From: Streptomyces sp. NRRL F-5135
Lineage (GTDB): Bacteria > Actinomycetota > Actinomycetes > Streptomycetales > Streptomycetaceae
Length of the DNA stretch: 64,000 nt
Reading direction: 5' to 3'
Assembly (NCBI RefSeq): GCF_000719775.1
Contig: NZ_JOHR01000008.1
Span: 310,001-374,000 of the forward strand
Shown piece by piece: positions 1 through 9,070 of the stretch; positions within the stretch are counted from its first letter, which is position 1, and each line of letters begins with the position of its first letter. The translations under genes and the position numbers were made by a program. The notes under the pieces were generated by a model. It searched no databases and was not told the DNA's origin. It was given only the letters and a program-made list of their open reading frames with translations.

Positions 1-312
1 TGGGACAGTAAAATACCTGCATTCACCATGGACTTTACGGTGCCGCACGGAGGCCGGCGCGAAAGATCAGCCGTACAGGCATGGGCAAATGAGTACGAAA
101 AACCACCCGCGCGCACAAGGGCGTGCGCGGGCGGGGCGCACAGGTGCGCCGTGCGGGCACGCGAAGGAGCCGCCCGCACCACGGATGGCGGACGGCTCTT
201 CGGTATGACGTATGAAGTTGTGCCGTTGTCGTGCGGTCGTCCTGCCGCCGCGCGGCTCCGGTACGACGCGCCCTCCCGGCCGGGAGCTCACGCCCCCGGG
301 CCTTACGGAGGG
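1..312. other. Intergenic region downstream of ndh, no gene seen
   Basis: No convincing coding sequence is present. The stretch is the 3' flank of the NADH dehydrogenase gene. It holds an intrinsic terminator (described separately) and a second stem-loop near 167-199, with arms GAGCCGCCCGC and GCGGACGGCTC and one mismatch. The remaining open frames are antisense shadows or low-complexity. Confidence 0.6.
92..131 (-). terminator. Intrinsic terminator of ndh
   Basis: A 9-bp GC-rich stem (CCCGCGCGC / GCGTGCGGG-like arms, one G-U pair) with an 8-nt loop occupies 106-131. Read on the minus strand it is followed at once by a GGTTTTTC run, which is the U-tract of a classical Rho-independent terminator. 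It lies about 180 bp past the ndh stop codon. Confidence 0.65.
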
Positions 313-1710
313 TCAGGAGGCCTTGGCCTTCTCACCCGTCGTAGCGGGGGAGGCGGCAGCGGCGGCGGGCGCCGGGGCCGGCTTGGCGGCCTCGTAGAAC
401 TCCTCGCGCGGCGTCTCCATGGCGCCCAGCGAGACGACCTCGCGCTTGAGGAAGACGGCCAGCGTCCAGTCGGCGATGACCCGGATCTTGCGGTTCCAGG
501 TCGGCATGGCCAGACCGTGGTAGCCACGGTGCATGTACCAGGCCAGCCGCCCCTTGAGCTTGATCTTCATCTTGCCCATGGCGATCAGCGCGACGCCCTT
601 GTGCAGGCCGAGCCCGGCGACCGCGCCCTTGTTGGCGTGGCTGTACTCCTTCTGCGGGAAGCCCCGCATACCGGAGATCACGTTGTCGCCGAGGACCTTC
701 GCCTGACGCAGCGCGTGCTGGGCGTTGGGCGGGCACCAGGCGTTCTCGACACCGGCGCGGCGGGAGACCATGTCCGGCACCTGGGCGTTGTCGCCCGCGG
801 CCCAGATGTAGTCCGTGCCCTGCACCTGGAGCTTCTCGCTGGTGTCCACGTGACCGCGCGGGCCGAGGGGCAGACCGTAGCGGGCGAGCGCCGGGTTCGG
901 CTTGACGCCGGCCGTCCACACGATGGTGTCGGAGTCGACCTCGAGGCCGTTGTTGAGCACGACGTGACCGTCGACGCAGGAGTCCATGCCGGTCTTCAGG
1001 TAGACCTCGACCCCCCGGCTCTCCAGGTGCTCCTTGCCCCATGTGCCCAGCTTCGGGCCGACCTCGGGCAGGATCTTGTCCGCGACGTCCACGAGGATGA
1101 AGCGCATGTCCTCGCGCTTGACGTTCGTGTAGTACTTGGCCGCGTCGCGGGCCATGTCCTCGACCTCACCGACGGTCTCCGCACCGGCGAAGCCGCCACC
1201 CACGAAGACGAAGGTCAGCGCCTTGCGGCGGACCTCCTCGTCGGCCGTCGAGTCGGCCTTGTCGAGCTGCTCCAGAACGTGGTTCCGCAGCCCGATGGCC
1301 TCCTCGATCCCCTTCATACCGATGCCCTGCTCGGCGAGTCCGGGGATCGGGAAGGTACGGGACACCGCGCCGAGCGCGACGACGAGGTAGTCGAAGGGCA
1401 GCTCGTAGGCGTCGCCGACGAGCGGCGCGACCGTGGCGACCTTGCGGTCCTGGTCGATGGTGGTGACCCGGCCGGTGAGCACCTCAGCCTTGGGCAGCAC
1501 GCGTCGCAGCGGGACGACGACATGCCGAGGCGAAATGCTGCCGGCGGCGGCTTCGGGGAGAAAGGGCTGGTACGTCATGTACGAGCGGGGGTCGACGACC
1601 GTGACGGTCGCCTCCCCGTAGCGCATCTTCTTCAGAATGCGACGAGCTGCGTACAGGCCTACGTACCCACCGCCTACAACGAGGATCCTGGGACGCTCCG
1701 TGGTGCTCAT
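313..1710 (-). CDS. ndh: Type II NADH dehydrogenase (NDH-2), FAD-dependent
   Basis: 465-residue single-subunit NADH:quinone oxidoreductase that passes electrons from NADH to membrane menaquinone without pumping protons. The N-terminus has the FAD dinucleotide fold (ILVVGGGYVGLYAAR, about residues 9-23). A second Rossmann motif for NAD(P)H follows near 170 (FVFVGGGFAGAETVGE). The late FAD motif with the AAGD box (YIWAAGDNAQVP) lies near 305. The C-terminus has the amphipathic GRLAWYMHRGYHGLAMP segment typical of bacterial NDH-2 membrane attachment, then an Ala/Pro-rich tail. Two Rex-like operators lie upstream, one 35 bp from the start codon, so redox control through Rex is inferred. The gene stands alone and ends at an intrinsic terminator. 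Confidence 0.93.
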   Translation of the reverse strand: MSTTERPRILVVGGGYVGLYAARRILKKMRYGEATVTVVDPRSYMTYQPFLPEAAAGSISPRHVVVPLRRVLPKAEVLTGRVTTIDQDRKVATVAPLVGDAYELPFDYLVVALGAVSRTFPIPGLAEQGIGMKGIEEAIGLRNHVLEQLDKADSTADEEVRRKALTFVFVGGGFAGAETVGEVEDMARDAAKYYTNVKREDMRFILVDVADKILPEVGPKLGTWGKEHLESRGVEVYLKTGMDSCVDGHVVLNNGLEVDSDTIVWTAGVKPNPALARYGLPLGPRGHVDTSEKLQVQGTDYIWAAGDNAQVPDMVSRRAGVENAWCPPNAQHALRQAKVLGDNVISGMRGFPQKEYSHANKGAVAGLGLHKGVALIAMGKMKIKLKGRLAWYMHRGYHGLAMPTWNRKIRVIADWTLAVFLKREVVSLGAMETPREEFYEAAKPAPAPAAAAASPATTGEKAKAS

Positions 1711-1744
1711 GCCATCGAGTATCCACCCCCCTCGGAGGGGGTGC

Positions 1745-1762
1745 TCGTGAGCCCCTTCACAA
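1745..1762. promoter_or_regulatory. Rex-like operator near the ndh start
   Basis: TCGTGAG-CCCC-TTCACAA matches the Streptomyces Rex operator TTGTGAA-N4-TTCACAA at 12 of 14 conserved positions. The right half-site is perfect. It is centred about 43 bp upstream of the ndh start codon. Rex is the NADH/NAD+-sensing repressor of respiratory genes in Streptomyces, and ndh is an expected target. Binding is inferred from sequence only. Confidence 0.55.
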
Positions 1763-2028
1763 GGTTATGGTCCCCCCGTGCTACACTGCCCGGCCCACGT
1801 GACCCAGCTCATGGTCACCCGGGGAACCGGACGGACTTCCCGAGCGTTGATCATCGCTTGTCCACCCCGCTTGAGCTGGACCTCCGTCCTCCGGTACGGG
1901 GCGAACGGGCCACTCGCCCCATACACCGGCACACCGCCTCGCACCCCAGGACACCAGCGCGCGACGCCGTACCGCTAGGGCCGAACGGCCCACTTGGGCC
2001 GCGACGGCGGGCCCGAGCGAGGAATTCC

Positions 2029-2046
2029 TTGTGAAGAACTTCACGA
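2029..2046. promoter_or_regulatory. Distal Rex-like operator
   Basis: TTGTGAA-GAAC-TTCACGA matches the Rex consensus at 13 of 14 conserved positions and sits inside a longer inverted repeat (AAGAACTTC-ac-GAAGTTCTT, 2034-2053). It is about 320 bp upstream of the ndh start, in an unusually AT-rich patch. It could be a second ndh operator marking a distal promoter, or it could control the tiny ORF that follows on the plus strand. Confidence 0.45.
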
Positions 2047-2440
2047 AGTTCTTGGCGGAGGGGCTCCACATGCGCGCCACACCTCACCCTTGGCCCGCTC
2101 AACGGATGGCCGGGCTCATCGAATGAGCAGGTCAACGACGCCTGTGGAGCCCTCGTCGGGGCGCCCGTCGGCCAGGCGACGGGCCATCAGGCGGAGGCAT
2201 GGCACCAGCGGTTCCGCACTGACGCCCTGTTCCGTATCAGCGCGAAGGCGTGCGAGAGCCCGGCGAACATCCGGCCGCTGTGCGGGCGGTTGCGGGGAAA
2301 GCCACGGCGGACGCAAGAGACAGTCGTCCCGCACCGGCGATCTCCACGCCCCCACGCTCGCCCGCCGCTCGTGGCCCCCGCAGCACGTGGGGGACCGGCC
2401 CCGCCGCACGCGCGCCCGGGCGGCCGCTGACCCCAGCGGC

Positions 2441-3382
2441 TCACGCGTCGTCGAGCGCCGCCGCCCAGGCGATCCCGTCCAGGATGTCGTGTTCGCTGAC
2501 CACGACCTCCCGCGCGCCCGTCCGTTCCATGATCGCCAGGAGGATCAGGGCTCCCGCGCCGATGACGTCGACCCGGCCCGGGTGGAGGACCGGGATCGCG
2601 GCGCGTTCGGCGTGGGTGCTGGTCAGGAGGCGATCGGTGATCCGCTTGACCTGCTCGTACGTGATCCGGGCGTGGTGGATCGCGGTGGAGTCGTAGGCCG
2701 GCAGGTCCAGGGCGATGCCGGCCACCGTCGTCACCGAGCCCGCGAGGCCGACCAGAGTGCCGGGATCGCGGAGGGGGACGGTGTGCTCGACCAGGTCAAG
2801 GGCGGCTTCGACGTCCGCGCGTATCGCGGCGATCCGGTCGGCGGTCGGCGGGTCGACGGCCTCGCCGTCGTGGGCCAGGTGGCGTTCGGTGAGGCGCACG
2901 CAGCCGATGTCCACCGAGCGCGCGGCCCGGACCCGGTCGTCACCGACGACGAACTCCGTCGAGCCGCCGCCGATGTCCACGACCAGATAGCTGTCCCGGC
3001 CGCCCAGTTCCCTGGTGGCGCCGGTGAAGGAGAACTCGGCCTCCTGGTCGCCGGTGATCACTTCGGGCTCGACGCCCAGGATGTCCACGACACCCCGTAC
3101 GAACTCGTCGCGGTTGTCCGCGTCGCGCGAGGCGGAGGTCGCCACGAAGCGGACGTGCCGCGCACCGTGTTCCTCGATGACCTCGGCGTACTCGCGGCAG
3201 GCCGCGAACGTGCGCTCCAGCGCCTCGGACGCGAGCCGGCCGGTACGGTCCACGCCCTGGCCCAGCCGGACGATCTTCATCCGCCGGTCGAGATCGACCA
3301 GTTCGCCGGTCCCGGGGTGGGCGTCGGCCACCAGCAGCCGGATCGAGTTCGTACCGCAGTCGACGGCGGCGACCCTGGTCAC
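2441..3382 (-). CDS. Ppx/GppA-family exopolyphosphatase
   Basis: 313-residue member of the ASKHA-fold Ppx/GppA family, which hydrolyses terminal phosphates from inorganic polyphosphate or pppGpp. The start motif VAAVDCGTNSIRLLV is the phosphate-1 loop. The second phosphate-binding loop, YLVVDIGGGSTEFVVG, appears near residue 135. A GTG start is chosen because it overlaps the TGA of the upstream DUF501 gene in a GTGA quartet, and the family's N-terminus begins exactly there; a longer frame upstream would add an unrelated low-complexity extension. It is the last gene of the apparent divIC-DUF501-ppx operon. At about 310 residues it is the short actinobacterial form without the HD domain of E. 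coli Ppx/GppA. Confidence 0.9.
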   Translation of the reverse strand: MTRVAAVDCGTNSIRLLVADAHPGTGELVDLDRRMKIVRLGQGVDRTGRLASEALERTFAACREYAEVIEEHGARHVRFVATSASRDADNRDEFVRGVVDILGVEPEVITGDQEAEFSFTGATRELGGRDSYLVVDIGGGSTEFVVGDDRVRAARSVDIGCVRLTERHLAHDGEAVDPPTADRIAAIRADVEAALDLVEHTVPLRDPGTLVGLAGSVTTVAGIALDLPAYDSTAIHHARITYEQVKRITDRLLTSTHAERAAIPVLHPGRVDVIGAGALILLAIMERTGAREVVVSEHDILDGIAWAAALDDA

Positions 3383-3960
3383 GCCGTCTCCCCGTCCTCG
3401 TCGGTGTCGGAGGCCGAGGCGGCGTCCGCGCCCGGGGCCGAGTCCGCGCACGGTGTGACGCACGGGCCCTTGCGCCACCACTCCGGCAGCATCGCCAGCG
3501 CCTCGTCCCCCAGCGGGTTCACCCCCGGGCCCGCCGCCAGCGAGTGGCCGACCAGCACGTGCAGGCACTTCACCCGGTCCGGCATACCGCCCGCGCTCGG
3601 GAAACCCTCCAGCACCTCGATGGCGTCCCGGCGCGCGATGTAGTCCTCGTGCGCCCGGCGGTACGCGGCGGCCAGCTCGGGGTCGGTCGCCAGGCGCTCG
3701 GTCATCTCCTTCATGACGCCGTTCGCCTCCAGCGTGCCGATGGCCGAGGCCGCACGCGGGCAGGTCAGGTAGTACGTCGTCGGGAAGGGCGTGCCGTCGG
3801 GCAGCCGCGGGGCGGTCTCGACGACGTCCGGCCGGCCGCAGGGGCAGCGGTGCGCGACGGCCCGCAGTCCGCGCGGGGGCCGGCCGAGCTGCTGCTCGAA
3901 TGCCTCGACGTCCGCCGCGGTGGGCTCGGTGCGTCCGGTCTGCGGAGGGGGGTGTTCCAT
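3379..3960 (-). CDS. DUF501 domain protein
   Basis: 193-residue cytoplasmic protein of the DUF501 family. The conserved core includes a CPCGRPDVVET stretch near residues 39-49, TYYLTCPRAASAIGTLEANGVM near 67-88, and a C-terminal MPDRVKCLHVLVGHSLAAGPGVNPLGDEAL block. The cysteine and histidine residues in these blocks suggest metal binding, but no activity is established. It almost always sits between divIC and ppx in actinobacteria, as here: about 50 bp downstream of divIC and overlapping ppx by four bases. The tail after about 165 is acidic and low-complexity. Confidence 0.88.
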   Translation of the reverse strand: MEHPPPQTGRTEPTAADVEAFEQQLGRPPRGLRAVAHRCPCGRPDVVETAPRLPDGTPFPTTYYLTCPRAASAIGTLEANGVMKEMTERLATDPELAAAYRRAHEDYIARRDAIEVLEGFPSAGGMPDRVKCLHVLVGHSLAAGPGVNPLGDEALAMLPEWWRKGPCVTPCADSAPGADAASASDTDEDGETA

Positions 3961-4012
3961 GCCTGCCTAAGCCGATTCCGATGATGCGATGAGATGAGGT
4001 GAGATGGAGTGG

Positions 4013-4486
4013 TCAGTCGTCCCGGCGGTCCGCCGTGTCCACGCCGTCCATGACGTTCGAGTACCAGGGGCGGTCCGCCCCCTCCTCCTCGTCGTGCTCC
4101 CGCTCCCGTGTCCCCTGGTCGGTCACGGTGTAGCCGGTCTCACCCGGCTTCACGTAGTGCAGGTGCTCACGGGCCAGCCGCTCGATGTACGCGTCGTCCT
4201 GGAGGCGTTCCTTCTCGTCCCGCAGCTGTTCGACGCGTTGCTTCGCCTCGCGGGCCAGCCGTTCCTGCTCCGCGATCTCGTTGCGCTGCGACACGTACTG
4301 CCGCATCGGGTACGCCAGCGCCACGACCAGGGTGCAGACGATCAGCGCGAGGAAGGCCGCCCGGCCGGTGAGCCGGGAGCGGCGGTCCTGTCTGCGGGTC
4401 TGCGAGCGGTAGACCCGGGCCGCGGTCTGCTCACCGAGCAGCCGCAGCCTGGTCGCGGTGGAGAACCGGTCGCGGTTCCCTGCCAT
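4013..4486 (-). CDS. divIC: Septum formation initiator, FtsB/DivIC family
   Basis: 157-residue bitopic division protein that joins the FtsL/FtsQ(DivIB) subcomplex linking FtsZ rings to septal peptidoglycan synthesis. A basic cytoplasmic N-terminus (about 1-43) precedes one transmembrane helix (AAFLALIVCTLVVALAYPM, about 44-62). A heptad coiled coil follows (IAEQERLAREAKQRVEQLRDEKERL), then the conserved YIERLAREHLHYVKPGE motif and an acidic tail. The ATG has a GGGGAGG ribosome site 6 nt upstream. It lies 206 bp downstream of eno, the usual arrangement, and heads the operon with DUF501 and ppx. Confidence 0.92.
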   Translation of the reverse strand: MAGNRDRFSTATRLRLLGEQTAARVYRSQTRRQDRRSRLTGRAAFLALIVCTLVVALAYPMRQYVSQRNEIAEQERLAREAKQRVEQLRDEKERLQDDAYIERLAREHLHYVKPGETGYTVTDQGTREREHDEEEGADRPWYSNVMDGVDTADRRDD

Positions 4487-4660
4487 GGCTCGCCTCCCCT
4501 TGCCTCAGGCCTCCGGCCCGTGTGCCTTCGGCTTCACGTCACGCCGCCGCGCGTCCCCGGCACACGGTACGGGACCACGGCCGGAGACGTACGGACGACG
4601 GGCGGGCGGCGCTCACCGCGGGGCTTGCCGCGGCGACGTGCCGCAGGGGTCACCGCGGTG

Positions 4661-7067
<2,407 letters not shown>

Positions 7068-7074
7068 TCATCTC

Positions 7075-7262
7075 CTCACCGACGCCTGCGAGGTCAGCTG
7101 TCGGGTTCGGGCTGTGAGTGGCCCGGCCGCGTGCTCTCGCAACGCGGCTTCACCCCAAGCCGGCCCTCGGCCGTCTCTCGACGGCCGGGCCCGGCACGAA
7201 ACCTTGGGTCCCCCGCTCCTGCCTTCGGCGCTTGACGCGACGACTCTCCCCCCGACCGACGG
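7075..7262 (-). promoter_or_regulatory. c-di-AMP riboswitch (ydaO/yuaA type) in the rpfA leader
   Basis: Read on the minus strand the leader carries the hallmarks of the actinobacterial ydaO aptamer: GGGGGACCCA, then CTTGGGGTGAAGCCGC, a GC-rich hairpin, and GCCCGAACCCGACAGCTGAC followed by CTCGCAGGCGTCGG and GAGGAG. The conserved 3' end lies directly against the rpfA ribosome site. Riboswitch control of rpfA by c-di-AMP is known in S. coelicolor. The 5' boundary is approximate. Confidence 0.88.
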
Positions 7263-7310
7263 CAGGATTCGGCGTTTCGGTCGACGAGGCCCGCGGTGCG
7301 AGCGGTTCAG

Positions 7311-7340
7311 ACCGTAAACACAGGCCCGCCGCTTGTTCAA
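7311..7340 (-). promoter_or_regulatory. Probable rpfA promoter
   Basis: On the minus strand TTGAAC (7340-7335) is followed after 18 bp by TACGGT (7316-7311), a fair match to the principal sigma consensus. It would start the transcript near 7305, giving a leader of about 240 nt that contains the whole riboswitch. Confidence 0.45.
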
Positions 7341-7650
7341 AGAAGTACATCAGGGAGAAAACGCCCTAACTGCCCTTCAGGAACGCCGCATTTCCGCAGG
7401 TGAGAGACGAACGAGACCAACAGGCGGGCCATGGAGGAACTGGTGCGGCAAAGAGATGCTTGTCTCACTTTCGCGAAAGTGGACAAACGATCTCGAAGTC
7501 CCCCTGGCGGCCTGTCAGATCACGGCTCTGAGCAGCCACTCGGGGCCTCTGCCGAAGCCGTCCGCCGGCACGCGACGAGGCCGGCGGCGACCGGTGGCGG
7601 CGAGGCGAGCCGGGACGCGGTACGGCGACGGCGCGGGGCGGCGCGGACAG

Positions 7651-7770
7651 GAGCACGGAGGAGCGCGGAGGAGCCTTGACGAGCACGGAGGAGCCCGAAG
7701 CGGCCCTGCCGGGCGTGGCGGAGCCCGACGAAGCCCGACGAAGGCCGTCGAAGGCCGACGAGCGCGGAGG
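7651..7770. repeat. 10-bp periodic repeat tract
   Basis: Successive decamers GAGCACGGAG, GAGCGCGGAG, GAGCCTTGAC, GAGCACGGAG, GAGCCCGAAG recur, then after a break GAGCCCGACG, AAGCCCGACG, AAGGCCGTCG, AAGGCCGACG. The period matches roughly one helical turn. Noncoding as far as can be seen. Confidence 0.6.
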
Positions 7771-7896
7771 AGTGCGGCCGAGCGCGGCCGGGCACAACCA
7801 CGCCGGGCCGCACCCCCGGAACGCGACAAGGGGCCTGCGGGGCACACGACGCGTCGCACGACGTCGCACGGCCCACAGGCCCCACCGAGCCCGCCT

Positions 7897-7971
7897 CGTA
7901 CGGGCCCGTCCCGTACAGGCCGACCACGTACGGGCCGGCCACGTACAGCCCCGCCTCGTACGCGCCCGTTC
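7897..7971. repeat. Five 15-bp tandem repeats
   Basis: Units begin CGTAC at 7897, 7912, 7927, 7942 and 7957 (for example CGTACGGGCCCGTCC and CGTACAGGCCGACCA). They lie just past the stop codon of the second rpf gene. Confidence 0.7.
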
Positions 7972-8004
7972 CGCCCCTGCCCCGGCGTCAGCCGAGGGCC
8001 GGCC

Positions 8005-8877
8005 TCACAGCCAGCCGCCGACGACCTTCTGCGCGCCCGGGCGCACCGTGAAGTCGCCGCTGTAGTCGGGGGCGTACGGGCCGACGAGCCCGGCGCCGCT
8101 GATGATGTCCGGGCCCGTCGAGGCGCCCTCCGACCCGGCGCCGAGGTCACGCCCGTAACCGGCGTCCCGCGAGGCCCGGTCGGTCACCTCGCGCTCCGTG
8201 TCCGCGCCGTCCTCGGCCGGGCTCTCGTCGGCCGCGGTGCCGCGGTGCTTGCCCTTGGACACGCCCGTCTCGTCCCCGGAGCCGGACGCCGAACCCGGGT
8301 CCGAGCCCTCGGTGTCGGCGGAACCGGTGGCTCCGGGCGTCGGCGCGTCGGGCGAGTGGGAAGGCGTCGACGCGTCGCCCGACCGCCCGTCGGAGGAGCC
8401 GGTCGAGCCGCTCGGGGAGGGCGAGCCCTCCGTCGCACCGCCGCCCGTGCCCGCGTCGGAGGAGGCGGAGTCGTCACCGTCGCCGCCGGGCGTCAGCGCC
8501 CCGCCGCCCGTCAGCCCGGAGACCACCGCACAGCTCAGCCAGGCCGCGGGCCCCTGCTTGGCGAGGACCTTCTCGGCGACCGCGATCTGCTGGGAGCGGC
8601 TGGCGAGGTCGGGCCGCTCCGCGTAGGCACCGCCGCCGAACTCGTCCCAGGTCTTCTGGGACATCTGGAGTCCGCCGTAGAAGCCGTTCCCGAGGTTGGC
8701 GCTCCACGTGCCGCCGCTCTCGCACTCCGCGACCCGGTCCCACGTGGACGTCTCGGCCGCGCTCGCGCCGGACGCGCCGAGCAGCGGAATGGCGATCGCC
8801 GAGCCGGTCACCCCCGCCGTGACGAACAGAGCGGGTGCTTGACGAGGTCGCCTGTGTCGGCCGTTCCCGGAGCGCAT
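8005..8877 (-). CDS. Resuscitation-promoting factor-like secreted transglycosylase
   Basis: 290 residues. The signal peptide ends near residue 40 (GASGASA-A). An Rpf lysozyme-like domain follows (about 41-115) with the catalytic glutamate in ECESGGTW (E53) and GFYGGLQMSQKTWDEFGGG. Unlike its neighbour RpfA it has no LysM. The rest is a long Ser/Gly/Asp/Pro-rich, probably disordered tail ending IISGAGLVGPYAPDYSGDFTVRPGAQKVVGGWL-like residues, a short conserved-looking C-terminus. The ATG was chosen because it has GGAAGG upstream and begins the signal peptide; the open frame extends 97 codons further without protein-like character. It resembles S. coelicolor RpfC. Confidence 0.88.
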   Translation of the reverse strand: MRSGNGRHRRPRQAPALFVTAGVTGSAIAIPLLGASGASAAETSTWDRVAECESGGTWSANLGNGFYGGLQMSQKTWDEFGGGAYAERPDLASRSQQIAVAEKVLAKQGPAAWLSCAVVSGLTGGGALTPGGDGDDSASSDAGTGGGATEGSPSPSGSTGSSDGRSGDASTPSHSPDAPTPGATGSADTEGSDPGSASGSGDETGVSKGKHRGTAADESPAEDGADTEREVTDRASRDAGYGRDLGAGSEGASTGPDIISGAGLVGPYAPDYSGDFTVRPGAQKVVGGWL

Positions 8878-8891
8878 GCGATTGCCTTCCG

Positions 8892-8907
8892 TGTGACTGA
8901 TATTACA
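8892..8907. promoter_or_regulatory. -10-like element overlapping a Crp-like palindrome
   Basis: TGTGA-CTGATA-TTACA matches the TGTGA-N6-TCACA Crp consensus at 9 of 10 positions. It covers a TAATAT (-10-like) hexamer on the minus strand about 23 bp before the rpf start codon. No good -35 box is seen. Crp control is inferred only. Confidence 0.3.
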
Positions 8908-9070
8908 ACTCGGGCATGTTGCGGCCGGAGTCTCCGTGAAAGTAGCGGGACTCGAACGTCTGTCACAAGCGGATGCAGCGCAGATCACGTGAAAGTCACG
9001 GTTTTGACGGAGCGTCAGTAAGAAGCGGAGGGAAAAACGGTCGGATACGGGCAGGCGGCCATGGCGAACA

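Larger units (their letters stand above)
1711..2440. other. 730-bp intergenic region with Rex-like sites, no clear gene
   Basis: The region separates ndh from the ppx stop codon. It contains two Rex-like operators, a perfect hairpin with CACCCCC/GGGGGTG arms at 1724-1743 in the probable ndh leader, and a perfect 8-bp hairpin (GCCCGTCG/CGACGGGC) at 2163-2184 that may end the ppx transcript. Several short frames exist on both strands. Only an 18-codon ORF at 2070-2126 (+) has a good ribosome site (GGAGGGG, 6-nt spacing). None resembles a known protein. Confidence 0.5.
7380..8004. other. Repeat-rich spacer between rpfA and the second rpf gene
   Basis: About 620 bp with no credible gene; open frames are Arg/Ala/Pro-rich on every strand. 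The section from 7651 to about 7770 shows 10-bp periodicity (GAGCACGGAG, GAGCGCGGAG, then AAGCCCGACG-like units). The section 7897-7971 contains five 15-bp units. In S. coelicolor a small RNA affecting rpfA has been described near this gene; I cannot identify its counterpart here. Confidence 0.5.

Noticed and set aside
1722..1796. Possible 6C-type small RNA upstream of ndh
   Set aside because: Only one hairpin with a C-run is present and the conserved two-loop architecture is not seen.
28..2034. 668-codon open frame antisense to ndh
   Set aside because: It is the G+C-driven shadow of ndh; composition is Arg/Gly/Val-rich without any domain, and the ndh frame is unmistakable.
2116..2409. 97-codon ORF downstream of ppx on the minus strand
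   Set aside because: No ribosome site, Arg-rich composition and no family resemblance.
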